A stretch of DNA of 64,000 nt from Sphingomonadales bacterium (GTDB lineage Bacteria; Pseudomonadota; Alphaproteobacteria; Sphingomonadales; Sphingomonadaceae): NCBI GenBank assembly GCA_025352685.1, contig JANXSN010000088.1:1-64000 (forward strand), read 5' to 3'. How positions within the stretch are numbered: the stretch's first letter is position 1; the number at the start of each line of letters is the position of its first letter. This document shows, one piece after another, positions 55,086 to 64,000 of this stretch. The notes under the pieces were generated by a model. The model searched no databases. It was not told where the DNA came from and saw only the letters and a program-made list of their open reading frames with translations. The position numbers and the translations under genes are program-made.

Positions 55086-55782
55086 CACGGTCGACGCCGA
55101 CGGTAACGTCGCCACGGGGGAGCGCACGTGCGTCCTGACACGCGGTAAGGGCGAACGCGACACGTTGATCCGACTCGCTCTCGGTCCAGACGGCCGTGTG
55201 TACCCCGATGTGCGCGCCAAGGCTCCCGGGCGCGGGGCCTGGATCGGGGTGGCGCGCGCTGTGCTGGACATTGCCGTCGCCAAGGGAAAGCTAAGGGGCG
55301 CGCTGTCGCGTGCCTTTAAGACGAACGACGTCGCTGTTCCCGACGACTTGGGATCTCGGATCGAGGATGCCCTGTCACGTGCAGCGCTCGAACGGCTGGG
55401 GCTGGAGGCACGCGCATCAACGCTGGCGACCGGGAGTGACCGAATCGAGGAAGCGGCTCGCAAGGGCGGTCTCCACCTGTTGTTTCATGCTGCCGATGCG
55501 AGTGCGGACGGCAACCGCAAGCTCGACCAGGCATGGCGAGTCGGCATGGACGAAGAGGGTTCGGCCCGGGCGGGGTTGATCCTTGCGGTCGACCGCACAA
55601 TCTTGTCGTTGGCATTGGGCCGCGAAAATGTGGTACACATCGGCGTGATAGACGTGCGTGCCGCCGCAAGGGTGGCGGCCGCTGTCGACCGGTGGCACGG
55701 TTTTATCGATCATGCGCCCACGGGCTGGCCTTGCGAAAAGAAGTCGCAGGGTTCAGGGCCGCGCGGCGCGAATGGTGTTTGA
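55066..55782 (+). CDS. YlxR/DUF448 RNA-binding protein with L7Ae-like C-terminus
   Basis: 238 residues from a TTG inside the end of nusA. The YlxR domain begins with ERTCVLTRGKGERDTLIRLA (~19-38), followed by GPDGRVYPDVRAKAPGRGAW and FK/R-rich motifs; the usual family triad GRGA(W/Y) is present. The C-terminal half (~110-220) is consistent with the L7Ae-like domain found in alphaproteobacterial YlxR proteins (GLHLLFHAADASADGNRKLD). Some YlxR proteins bind RNase P RNA or act as nucleoid factors; the role here is not shown. It is between nusA and infB, as in most bacteria, with 18 bases to infB. Confidence 0.9.
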   Translation: MRNPRNDTVDADGNVATGERTCVLTRGKGERDTLIRLALGPDGRVYPDVRAKAPGRGAWIGVARAVLDIAVAKGKLRGALSRAFKTNDVAVPDDLGSRIEDALSRAALERLGLEARASTLATGSDRIEEAARKGGLHLLFHAADASADGNRKLDQAWRVGMDEEGSARAGLILAVDRTILSLALGRENVVHIGVIDVRAAARVAAAVDRWHGFIDHAPTGWPCEKKSQGSGPRGANGV

Positions 55783-55800
55783 AGGGTTCGGGTTTAATCA

Positions 55801-58308
55801 ATGAGCGAAACGGAAAAGCCGAAACTGGGCATGCGTGCGCCGCTGGGCATCAAGCGCACGGTCGAGACGGGCCAAGTAAAGCAGAGTTTTAGCCACGGTC
55901 GGTCGAACACCGTTGTGGTAGAGGTCAAGAAGCGTCGCTTCGTCAAGCCAGGCGAAGAGGCCGCTCCAGTAGCTGAGGCCGTTGTTGAACCGGCGCCTGT
56001 ACCTGTTGCGGCGCCCGCGCCTGCGCTCAAGCCCGTTCCGCCTGCTGTACCTGCCCGCGCAATGACGCCGCTTGAGCGTCGGGAGCAGCAGGATCGGCTG
56101 CTCCGCGAGGCCGAAGAAGCGCGCATGTCTTCGCTCGAAGAAGCACGTCGTCGTGAGGACCGGTTAAAGGTTGAAACTGGCGAAGACGAAAAGCGTCGGA
56201 TCGACGACAACCGCAAGGCCGAAGAAGAGGCGCGGGTCGCCGCCGAGGAAATCGCCAAGAACCCTCCGCCCGAACCACAGCCAGAGCCCGAAGTTGAAAA
56301 GGCGCAGGATCGCGAGGCGGAGGAGCGTCGCTTTGCCAAGCCGGCCAGCCCGGCCGGCATACGCCGCCCTGAACCCGTCCGGCCCACCGCGCGTCCCCGC
56401 GGCGGTGACGATCGGCGTCAGGCAGGAAAGCTTACCGTCACCCGCGCGCTCGAAGGCAACGAGGAGGGCGCCCGTGCCCGCTCGCTCGCAGCGCTCAAGC
56501 GCGCGCGCGAAAAAGAACGCCGCGCCCACGGCAGCGGTCAGCCGCAAGCCAAACAGATCCGCGATGTCGTAATCCCCGAATCAATCACGGTCGGCGAGCT
56601 TGCAAACCGTATGGCCGAGCGCGGTAACGACTTGGTTCGCGCCCTCTTCAAAATGGGCGTACCCTCGGCGATGGGCGACACCATCGACCAAGACACCGCT
56701 GAACTGTTGGTGACCGAATTCGGTCATAACTTCACGCGCGTAAGCGCAAGCGATGTGGAAATCGACATCGCGCAAGACGTCGATTCAGAAGAGTCCTTAA
56801 AGCCGCGTCCGCCAGTGATTACGATCATGGGCCACGTCGACCACGGCAAAACCAGTCTTCTCGACGCGCTGCGCGGAACGGATGTTGTTCGCGGCGAAGC
56901 CGGCGGCATCACCCAGCATATCGGCGCTTACCAGGTGACACTGAAGTCGGGCGAACAGATCACTTTCCTCGATACGCCAGGCCACGAAGCGTTCGGCGAA
57001 ATGCGTAAACGCGGCGCGAACATCACCGACATCGTTGTGCTTGTCGTCGCCGCTGACGATAGCATCAAGCCCCAGACAATCGAAGCAATCAACCACGCCA
57101 AGGCTGCCGATGTGCCGATCGTCGTTGCAATCACGAAGGTCGACAAGCCGGAAGCCAATGCGCAAAAGGTACGCGAAGCGCTCCTCCAATACGATATCAT
57201 CGTCGAAGAACTCTCAGGCGATGTGCAGGACGTCGAAGTTTCGGCGCTCAAGAAGACAGGTTTGGACGTACTGACCGAAAAGCTTCACGTGCAGGCCGAA
57301 CTTCTCGAACTGAAGGCGAACCCCGACCGCGCTGCCGAAGGAAGCGTGATCGAGGCAAAGCTCGACAAAGGCCGCGGCCCGCTCGCCACTGTCTTGGTGC
57401 GACGCGGAACGCTTAGGGTCGGCGATATCGTCGTGGTTGGCCAGTATTCAGGCAAAGTCCGCGCGATGATCGACGACAAGGGGCGCCAGCTCAGCGAGGC
57501 CCTGCCGTCGATGCCGGTCGAAATTCTTGGTCTTTCGGGTGTTCCTTCCGCGGGCGATCCGATGTCGGTTGTGGAGAATGAGGCGCGTGCCCGCGAGGTT
57601 GCGCTCTATCGTGCCAAGACGGCGATCGAGCAGCGCACAGCGTCAGCACCAGTCGACATTGAAAACGTCTTTGCCAATTTCAGCGCGGTCAAGGCGATGG
57701 AATACCCGCTTGTCGTCAAGGCAGACACGCAAGGATCGGTCGAGGCCATTATCGGCGCAGTCAATCGCATCTCGACCGACGACATCAAGGTTCGCGTCCT
57801 GTCTTCAGGCGTCGGCGGTATCACCGAAAGCGATGTGATGACGGCAGCGGCGAGTGGCGCGCCCGTTATCGGCTTCAATGTGCGCCCGAACCCCAAAGCT
57901 CAGGCACTGGCCAAACGCGATCGTGTCGAGTTCCAGTACTTCGACGTTATCTATCATCTGACGGATCAGGTGCGCAACGCCATGGCCGGACAGCTGGGGC
58001 CAGAGATCATCGAGCACGTCGTCGGCCGCGCCGAAATCCGTCAGGTCTTCCCGGCGGGCAAGACAGGCAAGGCGGCGGGTCTGCTCGTTACCGAAGGCGT
58101 CATCCGCAAGAACCTGAAGGCACGCATCACCCGCGACGACGTCATCATTTACAACGGGCAGGTCAATTCGCTACGCCGCTTCAAAGATGACGTGGCCGAA
58201 GTGCGTGCGGGTCTCGAGTGCGGGGTCACGTTTGACGCCACAAACGACATCAAGGCCGGCGACTTCTTGGAGACGTTTGAAGTCGAAGAGCGTGCCCGCA
58301 CGCTCTGA
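55801..58308 (+). CDS. infB: Translation initiation factor IF-2
   Basis: 835 residues. IF-2 delivers fMet-tRNA to the 30S subunit and promotes subunit joining. The N-terminal ~265 residues are a Pro/Ala-rich linker then a charged coiled coil (REEAR/EEARRRE-rich, ~90-185). IF2_N ([20 protein letters not shown], ~260-279) precedes the G domain: GHVDHGKT (344-351), [16 protein letters not shown] (~390) and [13 protein letters not shown] (NKxD equivalent TKVD). Domains II-IV follow, with [20 protein letters not shown] and a C-terminus [16 protein letters not shown]. Complete. It lies between ylxR and rbfA. Confidence 0.97.
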   Translation: MSETEKPKLGMRAPLGIKRTVETGQVKQSFSHGRSNTVVVEVKKRRFVKPGEEAAPVAEAVVEPAPVPVAAPAPALKPVPPAVPARAMTPLERREQQDRLLREAEEARMSSLEEARRREDRLKVETGEDEKRRIDDNRKAEEEARVAAEEIAKNPPPEPQPEPEVEKAQDREAEERRFAKPASPAGIRRPEPVRPTARPRGGDDRRQAGKLTVTRALEGNEEGARARSLAALKRAREKERRAHGSGQPQAKQIRDVVIPESITVGELANRMAERGNDLVRALFKMGVPSAMGDTIDQDTAELLVTEFGHNFTRVSASDVEIDIAQDVDSEESLKPRPPVITIMGHVDHGKTSLLDALRGTDVVRGEAGGITQHIGAYQVTLKSGEQITFLDTPGHEAFGEMRKRGANITDIVVLVVAADDSIKPQTIEAINHAKAADVPIVVAITKVDKPEANAQKVREALLQYDIIVEELSGDVQDVEVSALKKTGLDVLTEKLHVQAELLELKANPDRAAEGSVIEAKLDKGRGPLATVLVRRGTLRVGDIVVVGQYSGKVRAMIDDKGRQLSEALPSMPVEILGLSGVPSAGDPMSVVENEARAREVALYRAKTAIEQRTASAPVDIENVFANFSAVKAMEYPLVVKADTQGSVEAIIGAVNRISTDDIKVRVLSSGVGGITESDVMTAAASGAPVIGFNVRPNPKAQALAKRDRVEFQYFDVIYHLTDQVRNAMAGQLGPEIIEHVVGRAEIRQVFPAGKTGKAAGLLVTEGVIRKNLKARITRDDVIIYNGQVNSLRRFKDDVAEVRAGLECGVTFDATNDIKAGDFLETFEVEERARTL

Positions 58309-58316
58309 GGTGACAT

Positions 58317-58721
58317 GTGGCTGACGCCAAGGGTCAGGAGCGATCGGTCCGCACCCTGCGCGTCGGTGAAGCAGTGCGTCACGCGCTTTCGGACATTCTG
58401 CAGCGCGGCAACGTGCATGACGATGTCCTAGCCGCGCACCCGACGTCGGTTACTGAAGTCAGAATGTCGCCTGATTTGCGCCACGCAACGGTGTTCGTAA
58501 AATCATTGCTCGGCCAGAACGAGGATGCAGTGCTGAAGGCACTTCGGACAAACACCGCCTACCTGCAGAGTGAAGTGGCCCGCCGCGTGAACGGCAAATA
58601 TGCGGCGAAGCTCAAGTTCATTGCCGACGAGAGTTTCGACGAAGGCAGTCATATTGAATCCGTACTGCGTCGGCTCAATGTGGCGCGCCCATCGCCGGCG
58701 GATGGCGCAGGGAGCGATTAA
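58317..58721 (+). CDS. rbfA: Ribosome-binding factor A
   Basis: 134 residues from a GTG with GAGGTG upstream. RbfA binds the 30S subunit late in assembly and is needed for cold growth in E. coli. It begins [20 protein letters not shown] and carries the KH-like fold motifs [20 protein letters not shown] (~42-61) and [20 protein letters not shown] (~84-103), then [10 protein letters not shown]. The length is normal. It sits eight bases after infB. tdk follows after nine bases and may be in the same transcript. Confidence 0.95.
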   Translation: MADAKGQERSVRTLRVGEAVRHALSDILQRGNVHDDVLAAHPTSVTEVRMSPDLRHATVFVKSLLGQNEDAVLKALRTNTAYLQSEVARRVNGKYAAKLKFIADESFDEGSHIESVLRRLNVARPSPADGAGSD

Positions 58722-58730
58722 AGCCGCCGA

Positions 58731-59318
58731 ATGGCCAAACTCTATTTCTACTACGCCGCGATGAACGCGGGGAAATCGACCACCCTGTTGCAGGCGGCGT
58801 TCAACTATAGCGAGCGGGGGATGGCGACCATGCTATTCACTGCTGCCGTCGATGATCGTGCCGGTTTTGCCAAGATCAGTTCGCGGATCGGACTGGAGGC
58901 AGACGGCGTGCCGTTCGATGACGCGACCGACATGGTGGCGCTCGTCCGCGCCGAGTGCGCGGCGCGGGCGATTGCGTGCGTGCTTGTCGACGAAGCACAA
59001 TTCCTGACGCGGGCGCAGGTATGGCAACTCGCCGAACTGTGCGATCGCCACGACATGCCGGTCGTCGCTTATGGCCTGCGTACCGATTTTCACGGGAATT
59101 TATTTGAAGGATCTGCAGCGTTGCTCGGCCTCGCTGACAGTCTAACCGAGTTGAAGGCGATCTGCGAATGCGGCCGCAAGGCAACGATGAACCTGCGCGT
59201 CGATGCGACCGGCAACGCGGTCAACGACGGCAATCAAACCGAAATCGGCGGTAACGATCGTTATATTGCACTGTGCCGACGACACTTCACGGAACGGTCG
59301 ATCTTCAGGTCGGGCTGA
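58731..59318 (+). CDS. tdk: Thymidine kinase (type II, TK1-like)
   Basis: 195 residues. It phosphorylates thymidine for salvage. The P-loop is AAMNAGKST (9-17); the Walker B equivalent is [10 protein letters not shown] (~83-92), followed by the lasso substrate loop [20 protein letters not shown] (~107-126). The zinc-site cysteines are in [20 protein letters not shown] (CxC spacing, rather than the more usual CxxC) and [11 protein letters not shown] at the end. Only the first cysteine spacing is odd. It is nine bases after rbfA on the same strand; 400 bases follow before truB. Confidence 0.94.
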   Translation: MAKLYFYYAAMNAGKSTTLLQAAFNYSERGMATMLFTAAVDDRAGFAKISSRIGLEADGVPFDDATDMVALVRAECAARAIACVLVDEAQFLTRAQVWQLAELCDRHDMPVVAYGLRTDFHGNLFEGSAALLGLADSLTELKAICECGRKATMNLRVDATGNAVNDGNQTEIGGNDRYIALCRRHFTERSIFRSG

Positions 59319-59608
59319 ATTCAGGCGGTTTGCAACAACGGCTTGGCATGTTGCGCTTCGTCGCACGCGACGGCTGCAACGGTCGCATTACAACCACAAG
59401 CGTTAATCCCTAGCCTTTCGACTGTCACTGCACGCGATTGACGCGTCGATGGCGACTGAGCCCGAGGGATCTGCAGCGCCGCGAGGCACCGCCAGTATGC
59501 ACCCTTGACGGGGTCATGGCCACGCGCGGCGTTGCCATGAAGCTGGAGTTCAGGACCGGCAGCATTGATCCGGTCGACAGATTCAGCACTCCTTATGCCA
59601 GTCGCAAA
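59319..59608. other. Intergenic after tdk, nothing recognised
   Basis: 290 bases with no supported gene. A GCAACA...TGTTGC inverted repeat (about 59332-59354) with a loop of about 11 lacks a T run. The frames are Arg-rich. The truB promoter may start here. Confidence 0.35.
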
Positions 59609-59695
59609 ATGTGCTCGCTCATCATTCTAGTCAAGAGCGACGCCACGCCGCCCAAAAAGCCCGGCGAACAAATGCTCCAAGGGCTGACACGACGT
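59609..59695 (+). pseudogene. Possible N-terminal remnant of a YciI/DGPF-type protein
   Basis: The ATG at 59609 reads MCSLIILVKSDATPPKKPGE, followed by QMLQGLTRR, then loses any pattern. Alphaproteobacterial YciI-like (YCII/DGPF) proteins start M(K/R)xMxxVKSDAxxExGxxPxExxLxxMxR, so the first ~29 residues fit moderately. The rest of the ~120-residue domain is missing. A second, clearer YciI-like remnant lies at 63583. This could also be chance, because the match is short. Confidence 0.25.
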
Positions 59696-59718
59696 TCGCA
59701 CCCGCCTAACGGCGGCAC

Positions 59719-60612
59719 ATGCATGGCTGGATTATTCTCGACAAGCCGCTCGGCCTTGGCTCAACCCAAGGCGTGACAGCAGTCAAACGGGCGCTGCGGT
59801 CGGGCGGGTACCCCAAGGTCAAAGTCGGACATGGCGGGACGCTCGATCCGCTGGCGAGCGGTGTGCTGCCGATTGCGCTCGGCGAGGCAACCAAGTTGGC
59901 GGGTCGGATGCTCGATGCGTCGAAGGAGTACCACTTCACGATCGGCTTTGGCATTCAGACTGACACGCTCGATCTCGAAGGCGCGATTGTTGCGAAAAGC
60001 GATGTTCGTCCGACACTGGCTCAAGTCGAGGCCATTCTCGCGCGTTTTACAGGATCGGTCGATCAGGTGCCGCCCGCGTATTCAGCGCTGAAGGTCGATG
60101 GCGCACGAGCGTATGATCTGGCGCGCGCTGGCGCCGAGGTCGTTTTGGCGACAAGGGCAGTGACGGTGTTCGCGCTCGACCTCGTACAGCCCGAGTCTGG
60201 ACCTTCGCTCGCGTCAATTACCCTGAGCGCTCATGTATCCAAGGGTACCTATATTCGCAGCCTGGCCCGCGACATCGCGCTCGCACTCGGAACGGTCGGG
60301 CATGTCACGATGCTCCGCCGCACCCGTGCCGGGTCGTTTGACCTGTCCAAGGCGATTTCGCTGGACTTGTTGGACCAAAACGCTAAGGGCGCGACGCTTG
60401 AGGCGTATCTGCGTCCCATGGAGGCAGGGCTGGACGGTATCCCGGCTCTCTCCCTCACCTCCGATCAGGCTATCGCACTCCGTCAGGGGCGCGTTCTGGC
60501 CGGGGTTGCCGCTCACGACGGCCTTCATTTTGCGAAACTGGGCGAGACACCCGTTGCGCTGGTGGAGGTCATCGCCGGATATGCCCGGGTCGAGCGCGGC
60601 TTCAACCTGTGA
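59719..60612 (+). CDS. truB: tRNA pseudouridine55 synthase TruB
   Basis: 297 residues. TruB makes pseudouridine 55 in the T loop of tRNAs. The start MHGWIILDKPLGLGSTQGVT is typical for sphingomonads. The catalytic Asp43 lies in HGGTLDPLASGVLPIALGEA (38-57); the conserved KEYHFTIGFGIQTDTLDLEG (~74-93), QVPPAYSALKVDGARAYDLA and SKGTYIRSLARDIALALG (family active-site Tyr/Arg stretch) follow. The C-terminal domain is present. rpsO follows after 24 bases, consistent with the truB-rpsO-pnp order of many bacteria. Confidence 0.96.
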   Translation: MHGWIILDKPLGLGSTQGVTAVKRALRSGGYPKVKVGHGGTLDPLASGVLPIALGEATKLAGRMLDASKEYHFTIGFGIQTDTLDLEGAIVAKSDVRPTLAQVEAILARFTGSVDQVPPAYSALKVDGARAYDLARAGAEVVLATRAVTVFALDLVQPESGPSLASITLSAHVSKGTYIRSLARDIALALGTVGHVTMLRRTRAGSFDLSKAISLDLLDQNAKGATLEAYLRPMEAGLDGIPALSLTSDQAIALRQGRVLAGVAAHDGLHFAKLGETPVALVEVIAGYARVERGFNL

Positions 60613-60636
60613 CCCGATACCGCGAAGGAAGATCAT

Positions 60637-60906
60637 TTGACCGTTACGGCAATTCGCAAGACAGAAATCATCAAGGACAACGCGCAGGCCGAGGGCGATA
60701 CCGGATCGCCTGAAGTTCAGGTCGCGATCCTGACCGAGCGGATCGTTAACCTCACAGAGCATTTCAAGACGCACAAGAAGGATAATCATTCGCGTCGCGG
60801 CCTTCTCATGCTGGTCAACAAACGCCGCTCGTTGCTTGACTATCTCAAGAAAATCGACGTCGCGCGTTACACCGCACTGATCACGAAGCTTGGACTTCGT
60901 AAGTAA
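60637..60906 (+). CDS. rpsO: 30S ribosomal protein S15
   Basis: 89 residues from a TTG with GGAAG upstream. uS15 is an early 16S rRNA binder. It follows the family closely: [20 protein letters not shown] (8-27), [40 protein letters not shown], and [19 protein letters not shown]. Downstream, a UACG-loop hairpin at 60913 precedes pnp. In E. coli S15 represses its own translation through a pseudoknot; the weak TTG start here may reflect tight control. Confidence 0.96.
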   Translation: MTVTAIRKTEIIKDNAQAEGDTGSPEVQVAILTERIVNLTEHFKTHKKDNHSRRGLLMLVNKRRSLLDYLKKIDVARYTALITKLGLRK

Positions 60907-60912
60907 TTCGAG

Positions 60913-60933
60913 CGGCGCCTACGGGTGCCGTTT
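60913..60933 (+). terminator. UACG-loop hairpin between rpsO and pnp
   Basis: CGGCGCC, loop TACG, GGTGCCG, then TTT: a seven-pair stem (one G-T pair) closed C-to-G over a UNCG-class tetraloop, which is very stable in RNA, followed by TTTGTCTATG. It could be a partial terminator or an RNase processing stop between rpsO and pnp. Confidence 0.6.
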
Positions 60934-61055
60934 GTCTATGTCCCGCAATTCGGCGGGGCGCCTCAGGGCCACATCAGCGCCCGCACCGCTCGCAGACCGG
61001 ATGTCTGCCTATAGGCCCCCGCAGCATTGGGCTCGCGGGTCGTGAAGGAATATAC

Positions 61056-63386
61056 ATGTTCAATATGAAGACAGTTGAAATCGAGTGGGGCGGACAAACC
61101 CTCAAGCTCGAAACGGGCCGCGTTGCTCGGCAGGCCGACGGGGCCGTCATGGCAACGCTTGGCGAAACGGTGGTGCTGTGCGCGGTAACCGCAGCACGCA
61201 ATGTCAAGGAAGGACAGGACTTCTTTCCGCTGACCGTCCACTACCAGGAAAAATACTCGTCCGCCGGTCGCATACCGGGTGGATTTTTCAAGCGCGAGCG
61301 TGGCGCGACTGAGAAGGAAACGCTTGTTTCCCGCTTGATCGATCGACCGATCCGCCCCTTGTTCCCGGAAGGGTTCTACAACGAGATCAATGTCATCGCG
61401 CAGGTCATGTCGTATGACGGCGAGAATGAACCCGATATTCTGGCGATGGTTGCGGCCTCGGCTGCACTCACCCTTTCGGGCGTGCCGTTCATGGGGCCGA
61501 TCGCGGCTGCACGCGTTGGCTACGTCAATGGCGAGTACATCCTGAACCCGACCGACGAGCAGGTCGCCGAAGGCGACCTCGACCTGGTGGTCGCAGGAAC
61601 GCACGACGCCGTCATGATGGTCGAGTCAGAGGCAAAGGAGCTTTCCGAGGATGTCATGCTGGGCGCTGTGATGTTTGCGCATCGCGGGATCCAGAAAGTC
61701 ATCGGCGCGATCATCGACCTTGCCGAGCAGGCTGCAAAGGACCCATGGCCCATGGCGCCGCAGGCCGACCTGTCGGCTGCCAAGGAAAAGCTCAAGAAGC
61801 TGATCGGTAAAGATATTGCGGCTGCCTACAAGGTGACCGACAAGTCGGCACGTTCGAACCTGCTCAACGAAGCCCGTACCAAGGGCAAGGCAGCTTTTTC
61901 CGATGCGACCCCACAGGACCAGATGGCAGCGGGCAAGTTGATGAAAAAGCTTGAAGCAGAAATCGTCCGCACTGCAATCTTGAAGGATGGCGCACGGATC
62001 GACGGCCGCACGACGACGCAGATCCGTCCGATCGAGGCCATCGTCGGCTTCCTGCCGCGTACGCACGGCTCGGCGCTGTTCACGCGCGGAGAAACGCAGT
62101 CGATCTGCACGACCACGCTTGGTACCAAGGACGCCGAGCAGATGATCGATGGCTTGAACGGGCTAAGCTATTCCAACTTCATGCTGCACTATAACTTCCC
62201 GCCTTATTCGGTCGGCGAAGTTGGTCGCTTCGGTGCCCCGGGGCGTCGTGAAATTGGTCATGGCAAGCTCGCCTGGCGCGCGCTGCACCCTGTTCTGCCG
62301 TCGAAGGAAGAGTTCCCTTACACGATCCGCGTTTTGTCGGATATCACGGAGAGCAACGGCTCCTCGTCGATGGCGACTGTATGCGGCGGTTCGCTGTCGA
62401 TGATGGATGCGGGTGTTCCGCTCAAGCGTCCCGTCAGCGGCATCGCAATGGGCTTGATCCTCGAAGGCAAGGAGTTCGCTATCATCAGCGACATCCTGGG
62501 CGACGAGGACCATCTCGGCGACATGGATTTCAAGGTCGCAGGGACGTCCGAAGGCATCACAACGATGCAGATGGACATCAAGATTGCCGGCATCACCGAA
62601 GAGATCATGAAGCAGGCACTCAAGCAGGCCGCTGAAGGCCGCACCCACATTCTGGGTGAGATGGCCAAGGCGCTTGACCACACGCGTACGGAATTGTCGG
62701 CCCACGCGCCCCGGATCGAGACGATGCAGATCGACAAGTCGAAGATCCGCGACATCATCGGTACTGGCGGCAAGGTAATCCGCGAGATCGTGGCAACGAC
62801 CGGTGCCAAGGTCGATATCGACGATGAAGGGCTGATCAAGATCAGTTCTTCAGATCTGACCCAGATTGAAGCCGCGCGTAAGTGGATTTCGGGCATTGTT
62901 GAGGAAGCCGAAGTTGGCAAAATCTACGATGGCAAGGTTGTCAACATGGTGGATTTTGGCGCCTTTGTGAACTTCATGGGCGGCAAGGACGGGCTCGTCC
63001 ACGTCAGCGAAATCCGCAACGAGCGCACCGAAAAGGTCACCGATGTGCTGACCGAGGGGCAGGCTGTAAAGGTTAAGGTTCTCGAAATTGATCCGCGTGG
63101 CAAGGTTCGCCTTTCGATGCGCGTCGTCGATCAGGAAACGGGGGCTGAACTTGAAGACACGCGCCCTCCCCGTGAGGAACGTCCGCGGGGCGATCGGCCC
63201 GATCGTGGCCCGCGTCGTGACGGCGGCGGCGATCGTGGCCCGCGTCGCGATGGAGGAGGCGGTGACCGTGGACCCCGGGGTGGTTCAGGCGGCGGATACG
63301 GCGGCGGTCGCGACCGCGACAGCGCGCCAAAGGATGAAGGCCCTGCTCCTGAGTTTGCGCCCGCCTTCCTGACCCGCGAGGATTAA
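61056..63386 (+). CDS. pnp: Polyribonucleotide nucleotidyltransferase (PNPase)
   Basis: 776 residues from an ATG with GAAGGAA upstream. PNPase degrades RNA 3' to 5' using phosphate and belongs to RNA degradosomes. Two RNase PH domains (~10-230 and ~310-545) contain [20 protein letters not shown] and the second-domain [20 protein letters not shown] and [23 protein letters not shown] domain follows ([11 protein letters not shown], ~568) and an S1 domain ([20 protein letters not shown], ~618). The last ~70 residues are a Gly/Arg/Asp-rich disordered tail. The 5' flank has the UACG hairpin and the 3' end is closed by a strong terminator. Confidence 0.97.
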   Translation: MFNMKTVEIEWGGQTLKLETGRVARQADGAVMATLGETVVLCAVTAARNVKEGQDFFPLTVHYQEKYSSAGRIPGGFFKRERGATEKETLVSRLIDRPIRPLFPEGFYNEINVIAQVMSYDGENEPDILAMVAASAALTLSGVPFMGPIAAARVGYVNGEYILNPTDEQVAEGDLDLVVAGTHDAVMMVESEAKELSEDVMLGAVMFAHRGIQKVIGAIIDLAEQAAKDPWPMAPQADLSAAKEKLKKLIGKDIAAAYKVTDKSARSNLLNEARTKGKAAFSDATPQDQMAAGKLMKKLEAEIVRTAILKDGARIDGRTTTQIRPIEAIVGFLPRTHGSALFTRGETQSICTTTLGTKDAEQMIDGLNGLSYSNFMLHYNFPPYSVGEVGRFGAPGRREIGHGKLAWRALHPVLPSKEEFPYTIRVLSDITESNGSSSMATVCGGSLSMMDAGVPLKRPVSGIAMGLILEGKEFAIISDILGDEDHLGDMDFKVAGTSEGITTMQMDIKIAGITEEIMKQALKQAAEGRTHILGEMAKALDHTRTELSAHAPRIETMQIDKSKIRDIIGTGGKVIREIVATTGAKVDIDDEGLIKISSSDLTQIEAARKWISGIVEEAEVGKIYDGKVVNMVDFGAFVNFMGGKDGLVHVSEIRNERTEKVTDVLTEGQAVKVKVLEIDPRGKVRLSMRVVDQETGAELEDTRPPREERPRGDRPDRGPRRDGGGDRGPRRDGGGGDRGPRGGSGGGYGGGRDRDSAPKDEGPAPEFAPAFLTRED
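63201..63280 (+). repeat. 30-bp direct repeats in the pnp tail
   Basis: Two adjacent 30-base units (63201-63230 and 63231-63260) share GATCGTGGCCCGCGTCG and encode [10 protein letters not shown] twice; a third, imperfect unit encodes DRGPRGG. They build the RGG-type disordered tail of PNPase. Confidence 0.8.
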
Positions 63387-63419
63387 AGATCTTAAGGTTC
63401 TGGAGAGGACCCGAAGAAA

Positions 63420-63450
63420 GGGGGTCGCGGCGACGCGGCCCCCTTTTTTT
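63420..63450 (+). terminator. Strong intrinsic terminator after pnp
   Basis: GGGGGTCGC (63420-63428) pairs with GCGGCCCCC (63435-63443) over a six-base loop, with one G-T pair, followed by TTTTTTT. This is the clearest rho-independent terminator in the window and ends the truB-rpsO-pnp transcript. Confidence 0.92.
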
Positions 63451-63582
63451 ATCCTGCGTTCCGAGGTTTGTGCGTGCGCTTCCTCCCGTAAAGAGACGCT
63501 CACCGCGCTGTCGATTTTTAAAACCCCTAGTTGATATTCTGATGCACCGAATCGCGGGGTGGGGCGAACCCGGACAACGAAT

Positions 63583-63837
63583 ATGCGCGTGATAGTGTTT
63601 GTGAAGGCAGCCGAGGACAGCGAAATGGGCTTTGACCCAAAGCCTTTATAAACTGCAATGATAGCGGCGATGAGCAGATTCAACGACGAGCTGCGCGAAG
63701 CCGGCGTCCTGCTCATGGCCAAGGGACTCAAACCGTCATCGCAAGGCAAGCGTGTCGCTTTCGAGAGTACCGATCGAACGCCGTTCGACGGACCGTACCC
63801 CCAAGCAGCGTTGCGTTCAACGACCAGGACTGCCTGA
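63583..63837 (+). pseudogene. Broken YciI/DGPF-type protein
   Basis: The ATG at 63583 reads MRVIVFVKAAEDSEMGFDPK, then meets TAA at 63649-63651. In the same frame the pattern resumes at once: MIAAMSRFNDELREAGVLLM, AKGLKPSSQGKRVAFES and TDRTPFDGPYPQ. The family of small alphaproteobacterial YciI-like (YCII/DGPF) proteins typically has MRVMVxVKATEDSExG...FNDELVKAGVLLxGEGLKPSSxGKRxxFxGxDRTVxDGPF, so the match is strong. After DGPY the pattern ends (frame closes at 63837), so the C-terminal ~30-40 residues are missing. It has both an in-frame stop and a truncated end. No distinct ribosome site was seen. Confidence 0.7.
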
Positions 63838-64000
63838 GGTGGAAGCGCCGACGTTCTCCATGTGCCGTCTTCCCGGCCGACGATCTCGCTCGGGATCCGC
63901 TTGGCCATCAGACTTGCCGCTACGTTGGTGACGCTTGTGACAGTCGAAGCGCGAAGCGAGAATCGCTCTACGCTAGGCGTGATCACGTCACTCGGGGGGG
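63838..64000. other. Window end, nothing recognised
   Basis: The last 163 bases contain no supported gene. They end in GTCACTCGGGGGGG, a 14-base string nearly identical (13 of 14) to the reverse complement of 107-120, beside the IS630-type start at the left edge. The window ends inside this string. Confidence 0.4.

Noticed and set aside
63285-63986. Minus-strand 233-codon frame across the pnp end
   Set aside because: It runs antisense through the pnp tail, the terminator and the YciI-like remnant; a shadow of GC-rich coding sequence.

Overview
The window is a GC-rich chromosomal segment that looks like a sphingomonad (Alphaproteobacteria, Sphingomonadales: Sphingomonas, Sphingopyxis or a close relative). 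The evidence is the set of alphaproteobacterial-type proteins: CrtZ carotenoid hydroxylase, plant/alpha-type glutamate-cysteine ligase, the UPF0335 protein, an Alph_Pro_TM protein next to TauE, long GyrB and NusA, and a tol-pal cluster with ybgC. GTG and TTG starts and 4-base stop/start overlaps are common. No rRNA, tRNA, CRISPR array, prophage or replication origin was recognised.

Layout. 1-4.4 kb is a decayed margin: the start of an IS630-type transposase cut by the window edge, a glycine-zipper gene with a frameshift and a stop, a large low-complexity lipoprotein, an exported-protein pseudogene with three lesions, and a small HNH protein that has lost putative metal ligands. 4.4-11.5 kb holds isoaspartyl peptidase, a small exported protein and the leftward operon ruvB-ybgC-tolQ-tolR-tolA-tolB-pal. 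11.9-21 kb carries gyrB, crtZ, sucC, etfBA, ung and nhaA. 21-32.9 kb carries a TauE/Alph_Pro_TM pair, a HerA-like ATPase, a membrane methyltransferase-like protein, gshA, rsmE, ubiA, pmbA, an inositol-phosphatase family enzyme and dnaN. 32.9-35 kb is the leftward group UPF0335-yebC-ruvC-ruvA. 35-42.8 kb has pyk, a HAD phosphatase without a normal start codon, rpmJ, a lipoprotein/M14 carboxypeptidase/GNAT overlap cluster, gpmA, a GGDEF enzyme and purEK. 42.8-50.2 kb has a double M16 peptidase, a penicillin-acylase family enzyme, a DUF1003-like gene and lnt. 50.2-63.4 kb is the translation/RNA block metK, trmB, rimP-nusA-ylxR-infB-rbfA, tdk, truB, rpsO, pnp, closed by a strong terminator. The last 550 bases hold a broken YciI-like gene.

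How the genes fit together. The window is mostly core functions: envelope integrity (Tol-Pal, Lnt, lipoproteins), recombination and repair (RuvABC, Ung, GyrB, DnaN), translation initiation and RNA turnover, SAM and purine synthesis, and electron transfer from acyl-CoA dehydrogenases.

No clearly new multi-gene system was found. The points most worth checking are: a HAD gene with no start codon, in frame behind rpmJ; the 21-kb split of a ruv-tol gene string; matching 14-base sequences at the two window edges that may be ends of one IS family; palindromic operator candidates before etfB and metK; and several broken genes at the margins.
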